From positions 7,955 to 13,789 of the forward strand of contig PEZR01000018.1 in assembly GCA_002773975.1 (NCBI GenBank): a stretch of 5,835 bases of DNA, in the 5' to 3' direction. The notes beneath the pieces were generated by a model that saw nothing but the letters and a program-made list of their open reading frames with translations, searched no databases and was not told where the DNA came from. The stretch is from Bdellovibrio sp. CG10_big_fil_rev_8_21_14_0_10_47_8. GTDB taxonomy: Bacteria > Bdellovibrionota > Bdellovibrionia > Bdellovibrionales > Bdellovibrionaceae. A program made the translations under genes and the position numbers. Below, piece after piece: positions 1 to 5,615 of this stretch (positions are counted from its first letter, which is position 1; every line of letters begins with the position of its first letter).

Positions 1-1
1 C

Positions 2-370
2 ACTTCACTTGAGTATCGCGGATTTGTCAGCCTCCCGGATCGTGGCTCCGCCAATATCATCACGAAGGGGCCTACGATCATCGCCGCCAGGGGATATGTC
101 AATCTCCCGACCGTTTCAATTTCTGGTGAAACCACAGATCTCTTTTATTTTCGGCAGGCCGTTGCACAATCAGCCCCTGGAATCAAAAAGCGTCCTAAGG
201 GTGGACAAGAGATCAACTTTGATACGAGTCTGGTTTTGAGCTACCGCCCCGTAAATCCTCGTTTTGGTCCTCGCACATTTCCAGTAGATGCAGAGCTCAC
301 CATGGACAGCACCGACATCGGCGATGGAGGCATTACTCTGGGTGTTACTCTCAGAAAGTGCGCTCTCTAG
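2..370 (+). CDS. C-terminal part of an unrecognised protein (5' end outside window)
   Basis: The second forward frame is open from the window edge to a TAG at 368-370, giving the last 122 residues of a protein whose start lies upstream. I do not recognise a family. The fragment alternates hydrophobic and polar residues with many Gly, Thr and Pro (for example ITKGPTIIAARGYVNLP near residues 20-36 and a final GGITLGVTLRK strand). This suggests a beta-rich fold, perhaps of an envelope or secreted protein, but that is inference. No transmembrane helix or catalytic motif is visible. An overlapping forward frame is open to 239 but is shorter and ends earlier. The gene converges on the ManC-like gene, and the two stop codons overlap by 4 bp. 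That it is coding is fairly likely; its function is unknown. Confidence 0.7.
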   Translation, partial: TSLEYRGFVSLPDRGSANIITKGPTIIAARGYVNLPTVSISGETTDLFYFRQAVAQSAPGIKKRPKGGQEINFDTSLVLSYRPVNPRFGPRTFPVDAELTMDSTDIGDGGITLGVTLRKCAL

Positions 371-1758
371 TTTCTTCGATAATCATCTTGATAACGAACG
401 ATATCATCTTCTCCGAAATACGCCCCCAGCTGAACTTCAATAAACTCGATGGGATGGGGGCTGGTATTTCGAATCCGGTGTTTTGCTCCCAAAGGAATCT
501 TGACGTAGCTCCCGGCCTTCACTGGGATAACTTGCTCATCGAGAATGACCTCGCCCTCACCCTTAACAATCACCCAATGCTCTTCGCGTTTTGCGTGAGA
601 CTGATAAGAAATCTGTTGATGGGCATCAACCCGGATCACTTTGGATTTAAAATGTTCTTTATCACGAAGAACTTCAAAGCGCCCCCAAGGACGCTCTTCA
701 AAAGTATGCTCGTGCGCTAATTTGGAATTCTCTTTATTCAGACGATCCACGACCAGCTTAACGTCTTGTGTTTGTCCCCGTTTCGCAATCAGCAAAGCAT
801 CGTCGGTATCAACAACAATTAAATCATCAACACCCACAAAGGCATATTTCTTATCTTCCTTGGGAAGGACAAAATTATTTTTTGAATGAACCTCGATGGG
901 CTCGCCGCGGGAACGCCCACTGCTTTCATACACATCAGCAACGGCATCCCAGGAGCCAACATCGTTCCACAAGGGATCGCAAGGCACACACAGCAAATCA
1001 TCCTTGGTGAGCTTTTCCATGATCGCATAATCAATTGAAATTGAGGGCATCGATGCGTAGACCTCTTTGATATTGGAGAGGTCAGCCTTTAAGATCGACA
1101 AGGCATCCCAAATTTGAGGTTGATATCGCTCAAAGAGTTCAATCATCAAGGACACTCGAAAGACAAAAATTCCCGCATTCCAAAAATAAGATCCGTCGCG
1201 GATAAACTCCTGAGCCAAAGCAGAATTCGGCTTTTCATGAAACTTAAGCACAGAGTATGAACTCATCTGTTTTTTATAATTGTACGGCTGTTTTTCAGTT
1301 TGTATGTAGCCATATCCCGTCGCCGGCTCAGTTGGCTTTAGACCCAAAGTAACCACTTTGTTCTCTCTGGCTGAAGCTTCCGCCAGATCTAGGGCCGACC
1401 AAAAAATATCTGGTCTTTCAACCAAATGATCCGCCGGAAATATCCCCACAACTTCGGCCTGTTTTCCCTCCAGCTCCAGGGCTTTGCACAACAGAGCAAT
1501 CGCCGGGGCCGTATTCTTACCCACAGGTTCATAAACAACACGCGCCAGCTTCAACCCAGCTTCACGCGCCTTCTTCTCGGTAAAGTCCTTGAGAGTTTGC
1601 GATGTCAGAATCCAAGGTTCGCCATAACGGGCCAATCTTTTTATGGTCAGAGACTGGAGGGTCTCCTCAAACAAACCATAGAATTGCTTGGGGTACTTCG
1701 TTCGAGAAACAGGCCAAAGCCTGGTGCCACTTCCACCGCTGAGAATTACGGGAATCAT
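367..1758 (-). CDS. manC: Mannose-1-phosphate guanylyltransferase / mannose-6-phosphate isomerase (bifunctional, ManC/AlgA type)
   Basis: This cytoplasmic enzyme makes GDP-mannose from mannose-1-P and GTP; its C-terminal cupin would interconvert fructose-6-P and mannose-6-P. At 463 aa it is close to the usual 460-480. The nucleotidyltransferase domain (about 1-280) shows the loop LSGGSGTRLWPVSR at 6-19, KQF at 24-26, EPVGKNTAPAI at 77-87, FPADH at 107-111, GYGYI at 148-152, FHEKP at 173-177, WNAGIFVF at 193-200, SIDYAIMEK at 241-249 and WNDVGSW at 264-270. The type II isomerase cupin (about 355-460) shows RPWGRFE at 356-362, the metal-site motif with Gln386, His388, Arg391, Glu393, His394 and Trp395, IPLGAKH at 421-427 and EVQLGAYFGEDDIVR at 441-455. 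All key motifs are intact. The ATG at 1758 is preferred because AGGAG lies 8 nt upstream and the protein then begins right before the GTP loop. A 13-residue longer GTG start would overlap the probable -10 box. Alternative symbols for the family are algA, xanB and cpsB. Confidence 0.95.
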   Translation of the reverse strand: MIPVILSGGSGTRLWPVSRTKYPKQFYGLFEETLQSLTIKRLARYGEPWILTSQTLKDFTEKKAREAGLKLARVVYEPVGKNTAPAIALLCKALELEGKQAEVVGIFPADHLVERPDIFWSALDLAEASARENKVVTLGLKPTEPATGYGYIQTEKQPYNYKKQMSSYSVLKFHEKPNSALAQEFIRDGSYFWNAGIFVFRVSLMIELFERYQPQIWDALSILKADLSNIKEVYASMPSISIDYAIMEKLTKDDLLCVPCDPLWNDVGSWDAVADVYESSGRSRGEPIEVHSKNNFVLPKEDKKYAFVGVDDLIVVDTDDALLIAKRGQTQDVKLVVDRLNKENSKLAHEHTFEERPWGRFEVLRDKEHFKSKVIRVDAHQQISYQSHAKREEHWVIVKGEGEVILDEQVIPVKAGSYVKIPLGAKHRIRNTSPHPIEFIEVQLGAYFGEDDIVRYQDDYRRN

Positions 1759-1765
1759 ATTATTG

Positions 1766-1771
1766 TCTCCT
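1766..1771 (-). promoter_or_regulatory. Shine-Dalgarno site deciding the manC start
   Basis: The reverse strand reads AGGAGA here, with 8 nt between AGGAG and the ATG at 1758. It fixes the start at 1758 rather than at the upstream in-frame GTG at 1797. Confidence 0.75.
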
Positions 1772-1788
1772 AAGGGATCTAGCCCTCT

Positions 1789-1816
1789 TTTATACACAGT
1801 CAGCTCTCTTGGTCAT
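1789..1816 (-). promoter_or_regulatory. Candidate sigma70-type promoter for manC
   Basis: On the reverse strand ATGACC (1816-1811) and TATAAA (1794-1789) are separated by 16 nt, matching TTGACA and TATAAT at 4/6 and 5/6 positions. Transcription would start near 1782 and give a leader of about 24 nt holding the Shine-Dalgarno site. The call is by eye and rests on the housekeeping consensus. Confidence 0.4.
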
Positions 1817-1903
1817 CTATCAGAGGAGAAAGTACAGAAAATAGCTCAACTCGTCATCGAAAATGTGTCGAGAAATGCACAGGGACTGTGGCTTTCTTCC
1901 CGA

Positions 1904-1933
1904 TAGACAATCACCGTTTTTCAGAGGAATAAT
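1904..1933 (+). promoter_or_regulatory. Candidate sigma70-type promoter for the four-gene operon
   Basis: TAGACA (1904-1909) and AATAAT (1928-1933) are separated by 18 nt; each matches the housekeeping consensus at 5/6 positions. Transcription would start near 1940, leaving a leader of about 23 nt with the Shine-Dalgarno site and the ATG at 1963. This would make the in-frame ATG at 1945 almost leaderless and exclude the ATG at 1932 from the transcript. It lies about 90 bp from the divergent manC promoter, so a shared regulator is possible, but no clear operator is seen. Confidence 0.45.
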
Positions 1934-1948
1934 GGGCTTCAGACATGG

Positions 1949-1954
1949 AAAGGA
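1949..1954 (+). promoter_or_regulatory. Shine-Dalgarno site deciding the aminotransferase start
   Basis: AAAGGA lies 8 nt upstream of the ATG at 1963. The alternative in-frame ATG at 1945 has only an AGAGGA 16 nt upstream, which is too far to serve well. Confidence 0.6.
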
Positions 1955-1962
1955 CTCATGTG

Positions 1963-3087
1963 ATGGCAAACCCTCAAATTCCCTTTATTGATTTAAAAAC
2001 CCAGTACCAATCGCTCAAAGAAAACATCGGTCAAAGAATTCAGAAGGTTCTTGATCACGGCGCCTTCATCAATGGCCCCGAAGTTGTGGAATGTGAAAAG
2101 AAACTGGCAGAATTTGTCGGCAGCAAATACGCCCTGGCTTGTGCCAGCGGAACCGATGCTCTCCAGGTACCCATGATGGCCCTTGGCGTTGGAGACAGTC
2201 CCGACGACGAAGTCATCACAACGGCTTTTTCCTTCATTGCCACCGCAGAGACCATCGTTTTAGCCGGAGCAAAACCCGTCTATGTCGATATCGACCCGAA
2301 AACTTTCAACATCGATCCCCAGCAAGTAGAACGAGCCATTACGCCCAAGACCAAAGCCATTTTACCGGTTTCTCTTTACGGGCAGTTGCCGGACATGGAC
2401 GCACTCAATTCAATCGCACAGAAACATGGTATTCCTGTGATTGAGGATGCCGCCCAAAGTTTTGGGGCGACCTTCAAGGGAAAACGCAGCTGTAATTTTA
2501 CTGTGGCCTCGGGCACCAGCTTTTTCCCTGCCAAGCCTCTGGGTTGTTACGGAGACGGCGGCGCCATTTTTACCAATGATGAAAAGCTAATGACGGCCAT
2601 GAAGGAAATCCGCGAACATGGTTCAGAGTCCCGGTACTATCACACACGCCTTGGTATCAATGGCCGCTTGGACACAATTCAATGCGCCATCCTCCTTGCA
2701 AAACTTGAGAGATATCCTTGGGAGATTGAGCAACGAGAAAAAATCGCTCATCGATACAATCAGGCCTTCTCCGAGATCAAAGCGAAGGGGTTTGTCTATC
2801 CATTTGTAGCCGATGGCCACCAAAGCGTCTGGGCTCAATACACTCTGATGGTTAATGACCGAGCCAGCTTTCAAAAAAAGCTGCAAGATGTCGGCGTACC
2901 AACGAGCGTTCACTATCCGCGAATTATGCCCGAGCAACCCTGGTACAAAAAGAACGCCAATAAATGTATCGGAGATTTGCAGCATGCTCGCTGGGCTGCT
3001 GACCATGTCGTCAGTATCCCAATGTATCCGGACATGGATGAAAAAACACAAAACTACATTATCGAACAGGTGGTAAAATCAGTATGA
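1963..3087 (+). CDS. DegT/DnrJ/EryC1/StrS family PLP-dependent sugar aminotransferase, WbpE/WlbC-like
   Basis: This is a cytoplasmic PLP enzyme that moves an amino group, usually from glutamate, to a keto group on a nucleotide sugar. Known WbpE/WlbC members act on UDP-3-keto-GlcNAc-uronic acid on the way to UDP-2,3-diamino sugars for O-antigen. With the ATG at 1963 it has 374 aa, near the family norm of 355-380. Visible motifs in order are PFIDLKTQYQ at 7-16, the cofactor-phosphate region ACASGTDAL at 59-67, EVITTAFSFIATAE at 83-96, IEDAAQSFGAT at 160-170, the Schiff-base Lys191 inside GTSFFPAKPLGCYGDGGA (184-201), GINGRLDTIQ at 231-240 and VHYPRIMPEQPW at 316-327. The segment around Lys191 is nearly that of WbpE. 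Two or three residues are inserted in the loop before DDEV (about 76-81). It is first in the operon and overlaps kdsA by 4 bp. The substrate is inferred, and no WbpA, WbpB or WbpD homologue lies in the window. A Kdo8N-type role (Shewanella KdnA is also a DegT-family enzyme) is possible from context but fits the motifs less well. Confidence 0.93.
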   Translation: MANPQIPFIDLKTQYQSLKENIGQRIQKVLDHGAFINGPEVVECEKKLAEFVGSKYALACASGTDALQVPMMALGVGDSPDDEVITTAFSFIATAETIVLAGAKPVYVDIDPKTFNIDPQQVERAITPKTKAILPVSLYGQLPDMDALNSIAQKHGIPVIEDAAQSFGATFKGKRSCNFTVASGTSFFPAKPLGCYGDGGAIFTNDEKLMTAMKEIREHGSESRYYHTRLGINGRLDTIQCAILLAKLERYPWEIEQREKIAHRYNQAFSEIKAKGFVYPFVADGHQSVWAQYTLMVNDRASFQKKLQDVGVPTSVHYPRIMPEQPWYKKNANKCIGDLQHARWAADHVVSIPMYPDMDEKTQNYIIEQVVKSV

Positions 3088-3935
3088 CCGGATGGACTGC
3101 GCTTCCCAAAACAGTTTCGATGAAGGGCCCCTGGGGCACATACACGTGGGGAGATGCGAAGCAGTGGGTGTTGTTTGCCGGCCCCGACATCATCGAAGAT
3201 GACGGAATGGTCATGGAGACCGGAAAAGAGATTCTACGAGTCACCAAAAAACTGGGGATTCCGTGGGTTCTTAAATGCTCTTTTGATAAAGCCAATCGGC
3301 AAAGCTCTGGTTCTTTCCGGGGCCCGGGCGCCTCTAATGCCCTCAAAAGCCTGGAAAGAATCAAGACCGAACTCAATGTCCCGCTCATCACGGATGTTCA
3401 TGAGACGATCCAGGTGGCAGACACCGCAAAGGTCGCCGATGTCCTGCAAATTCCAGCTTTCCTTTCGCGACAAACAGATTTGCTGGTTGAAGCCGCTAAG
3501 ACTGGAAAAGTTATTCATATTAAAAAAGGACAATTCCTGGCTCCGTGGGACATGCAGGCCATTGCAAAAAAGGCTGTCAGCGCTGGAAACTCAAACATTC
3601 TCCTCTGTGAACGAGGGACTACATTTGGATACAATCGCCTGATCAACGACATGACAGGTCTTGTGGAAATGCGAAAACTGGGATTTCCCGTTATTATGGA
3701 TTGCACCCACTCAACTCAACTGCCTGGCGCGACTGGCGAAAGCTCTGGTGGACGCGCTGAAATGGTCTGGCCCCTGGCTCGAGCGGCCATGGCTGTTGGT
3801 GTGGACGGAATTTTTTTAGAGACTCATCCCAATCCTGAGAAAGCTCTCTGCGATGGACCGACCTCCTTGCCCCTGAAGGACCTTGAGAAAATGCTAACGA
3901 ATCTTCAAAATGTTTGGAAAACTCATTTTCAATGA
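3084..3935 (+). CDS. kdsA: 3-deoxy-D-manno-octulosonate 8-phosphate synthase (KdsA family) with Asp at the Cys/Asn metal position
   Basis: KdsA condenses phosphoenolpyruvate with arabinose-5-P to give Kdo-8-P, a cytoplasmic step towards the Kdo of LPS or capsule. The 283 aa match the family length. Motifs seen are FAGPDIIED at 31-39, CSFDKANR at 65-72, SFRGPG at 77-82, ITDVHE at 102-107, PAFLSRQTDLL at 124-134, KKGQFLAPWDM at 147-157, ERGTTFGYN at 176-184, DCTHSTQLPG at 206-215, GIFLETHPNPEKALCDGP at 242-259. GQFLAPWD and THSTQLPG resemble the metal-dependent class. His209, Glu246 and Asp257 match its metal ligands, but the fourth ligand, Cys in that class and Asn in the metal-independent class, is Asp35 (codon GAC at 3186-3188). 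FLSRQTD also has Ser where Cys or Ala is usual, and KANR is followed by QSSGS instead of SSIHS. The ATG overlaps the upstream stop as ATGA and has AGGTGG 10 nt before it; an internal ATG at 3120 lacks such a site. KdsB, KdsC and KdsD are not in the window, so this may be a second, cluster-specific copy. Confidence 0.93.
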   Translation: MTGWTALPKTVSMKGPWGTYTWGDAKQWVLFAGPDIIEDDGMVMETGKEILRVTKKLGIPWVLKCSFDKANRQSSGSFRGPGASNALKSLERIKTELNVPLITDVHETIQVADTAKVADVLQIPAFLSRQTDLLVEAAKTGKVIHIKKGQFLAPWDMQAIAKKAVSAGNSNILLCERGTTFGYNRLINDMTGLVEMRKLGFPVIMDCTHSTQLPGATGESSGGRAEMVWPLARAAMAVGVDGIFLETHPNPEKALCDGPTSLPLKDLEKMLTNLQNVWKTHFQ

Positions 3936-4750
3936 AGCTGTTTTTGCCGATTTTTCATCAACTCCCGATTGAAACAGGTTTCGGTCTTCGAAATCCCCTT
4001 CACACTCGGGGTCTGACGAAAGAACCTCAGGTTCAAGTCAGCCTATGGAAAGGTTTCAATCTCTTGGCGGAAAAGAAAATTTCTTTCCAGGGGAAAGATG
4101 GCATTCAGTGTTACCTGCAAGATCTCTTTACAGACACTGAGCTGAAAAATGCGGGCATCGCCAGTGTCGAGTTCGCCGTCAAAGATCTCTCCCCTTCGGA
4201 CAAGGCCAACTTGCTGGGACAATCTTTTGAAGGGCAAAGTTTTTATCGAGATGCCACCAGCAAGCTGGGTGCGACCATTCTCTATGATATGATTCCGGAC
4301 AAAAAACCAGGACATATCTATTCGCCCATTTTGCACTCAGCACATTCAGCCAGCGTTTCAGATATTCATGACACCTATGCCGTTCTTCTTAATTTTCGTC
4401 CTCCATACCTAGAAACAACTGAAGTTCAGCCGATGAAGATACAAACCCGGGGCTCCAACGGCAAGGTGCTTTCGGAAAGTCAGACCGAGATCGGATTTAA
4501 TGAATCCCTCATTCTATCGTTCAAAAAAGAGTTTAAACCATTCGGAGGATTTGAGTCCGGCTGCTCGCTCACTTTCAAAGGTGGCAAAAGTCAGTTTGCG
4601 ATTTTTACACTTTTTAGAAATGAAAAGACGGGAGCGCTAGGGATTGAGCACTCGCTGGCCCCCCATTATTACGTCTCGGCGGTGGCAAACCCAGTTGCGA
4701 GAAAAAAGTTCTATGAGAATGCCTTTAAAGGTTTCCGGAGCACACCATGA
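3932..4750 (+). CDS. Unknown protein A of the operon, diverged paralogue of the next gene
   Basis: This is a complete 272-aa protein of no family I recognise. It starts at an ATG overlapping the kdsA stop as ATGA; a TTG 18 nt upstream in frame is possible but less likely. No signal peptide, clear transmembrane helix or coiled coil is seen, so a cytoplasmic location is the simplest reading. The pattern suggests mostly beta strands. It shares collinear motifs with the downstream protein: I50..Q53...G57....L62..LF66.D68, then GIASVEFAVK at 75-84, SPILHS at 131-136, GSNGKVL at 174-180, and Phe228-Arg229 followed by His240. After His240 it runs another 32 residues, which the downstream protein lacks. 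There is no strong Shine-Dalgarno site next to the ATG (GGAAA ends about 12 nt upstream), consistent with dependence on translation of kdsA. Context points to polysaccharide synthesis or modification, but that is inference. Confidence 0.85.
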   Translation: MKLFLPIFHQLPIETGFGLRNPLHTRGLTKEPQVQVSLWKGFNLLAEKKISFQGKDGIQCYLQDLFTDTELKNAGIASVEFAVKDLSPSDKANLLGQSFEGQSFYRDATSKLGATILYDMIPDKKPGHIYSPILHSAHSASVSDIHDTYAVLLNFRPPYLETTEVQPMKIQTRGSNGKVLSESQTEIGFNESLILSFKKEFKPFGGFESGCSLTFKGGKSQFAIFTLFRNEKTGALGIEHSLAPHYYVSAVANPVARKKFYENAFKGFRSTP

Positions 4751-5592
4751 GCTTTCTTCGGCAGACAAATAGATCCCTGATTAAATCTCTGCGAAAAGTA
4801 AAGGGCTGGCCAAGTCTGGTGACCCATCGTTTGCACGAGAAGTTTCCTGAGATGCTTGGCCACGAGGTTCAAGGTATTCCTGTTCAGCTCTATCGGCATG
4901 ATCAAAATTTTCATACCGTTCTGAGTTTTAATCATTTCGTGGAGTTTTTTTCCGGCATTCCCAAGTTGGATCTGCGTGTCCAAGTTGAGGCCTTTTCCCA
5001 CAAGGGTCGGTCTTTGGGACGCAACGAAATAGTTCTGCAGCGTCAGGGCGCTCTGCAAGTGGATCTGTCTGGACTTTTCCCTGACCTGGATCACTTCGGT
5101 TTATTTTCAGTAGAAATGAAGGTTCGACCCAAATTTATTCCGGAACTGAGTTATCTTGGAACTCTTCATCCTCACTTCATGACCGTCTTTCTCCCTCAGG
5201 ATAAATTGAGTTCGCCTCAGATGATCCATTCTCACAAACTCCGCCAGGGTCATTTGTTAATGCCTCGTCTCCACCGCAGGCCCTCATCGCTGCTGGAGCC
5301 CATCGGAGATTTGCAAAATTTAGAGTTCTATTTTTTAAACTCCAGCGCCTCGTTGATCAACGCCCAGCTGAATATTTTTGACAGCGGCAGTGGCCAACAA
5401 CTTGGCGCTCGAAAAATGAAAATTCCTGGTTATGGAGTTCAGCAAATCCGTCTGGCAGAAAAAGATTTAGCAGATCATGCAAAAGATACCATGTATCGTT
5501 TTGAATATCTCTTTGATCGCTCCGTGGATCATAAAAAACCAATTTTATTTCGACAGTTTAAAAATCAGATATGGAGCTGCAATCACACCTGA
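4747..5592 (+). CDS. Unknown protein B of the operon, diverged paralogue of the preceding gene
   Basis: This is a complete 281-aa protein of no recognised family. The ATG overlaps the previous stop as ATGA and has GGAG 6 nt upstream, a good site. The first 30 or so residues are basic (RQTNRSLIKSLRKVKG at 5-20), and the N-terminal part to about residue 45 has no counterpart in protein A. From about residue 79 it shares with A: I95..Q98..QG101.....L107..LF111.D113, GLFSVEMKVR at 118-127, SPQMIHS at 156-162, GSGQQL at 214-219, and Phe268-Arg269 followed by His280 at the same 11-residue distance as in A. It stops one residue after that His, so A's C-terminal extension is absent. His residues cluster at 141-169 (HPHF, IHSH, QGH). 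No signal peptide or membrane segment is clear. It is the last gene of the operon. Confidence 0.85.
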   Translation: MSFLRQTNRSLIKSLRKVKGWPSLVTHRLHEKFPEMLGHEVQGIPVQLYRHDQNFHTVLSFNHFVEFFSGIPKLDLRVQVEAFSHKGRSLGRNEIVLQRQGALQVDLSGLFPDLDHFGLFSVEMKVRPKFIPELSYLGTLHPHFMTVFLPQDKLSSPQMIHSHKLRQGHLLMPRLHRRPSSLLEPIGDLQNLEFYFLNSSASLINAQLNIFDSGSGQQLGARKMKIPGYGVQQIRLAEKDLADHAKDTMYRFEYLFDRSVDHKKPILFRQFKNQIWSCNHT

Positions 5593-5615
5593 TTGCAAAT
5601 CCATTTATTTTTTTT
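5578..5615 (+). terminator. Candidate intrinsic terminator of the four-gene operon
   Basis: A perfect inverted repeat, TGCAATCA (5578-5585) and TGATTGCA (5590-5597), encloses a 4-nt loop CACC. After a 6-nt gap comes TTTA plus eight T (5604-5615). The right arm begins with the stop codon of protein B. The stem has only three G-C pairs in eight and the T-run is not adjacent, so termination may be weak. In the other direction no T-run follows the stem, so it would act only on + strand transcripts. Confidence 0.5.

Noticed and set aside
9..239. Forward frame 9-239 as a gene of its own
   Set aside because: It overlaps the frame open from 2 to 370, which is longer and more protein-like; the ATG-less start (TTG) near the edge has no clear ribosome site.
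367..720. Forward open frame inside manC (358-720, 120 aa) and other frames antisense to manC
   Set aside because: It lies opposite the fully conserved cupin domain of manC, has no Shine-Dalgarno site I can see and no recognisable protein features; it is a shadow frame.
1878..1890. Inverted repeat CACAG-GGA-CTGTG as an operator
   Set aside because: A 5-bp arm pair is expected by chance in a window of this size; listed only as a side note to the promoter finding.
1932..1991. Short upstream ORF of 19 codons beginning at an ATG after AGAGGA, overlapping the aminotransferase start
   Set aside because: The spacing of 3 nt is too short, the peptide has no attenuator-like codon run, and the ATG lies inside the probable -10 box, upstream of the inferred transcript start.
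2623..3051. Reverse open frame of 142 aa inside the aminotransferase
   Set aside because: It is antisense to conserved aminotransferase sequence whose motifs continue intact; its own translation has no recognisable domain.
4711..5094. Reverse open frame of 127 aa opposite the junction of proteins A and B
   Set aside because: Proteins A and B have ATGA coupling, a good Shine-Dalgarno site for B and shared motifs, which support the forward strand; the reverse frame has no such support.
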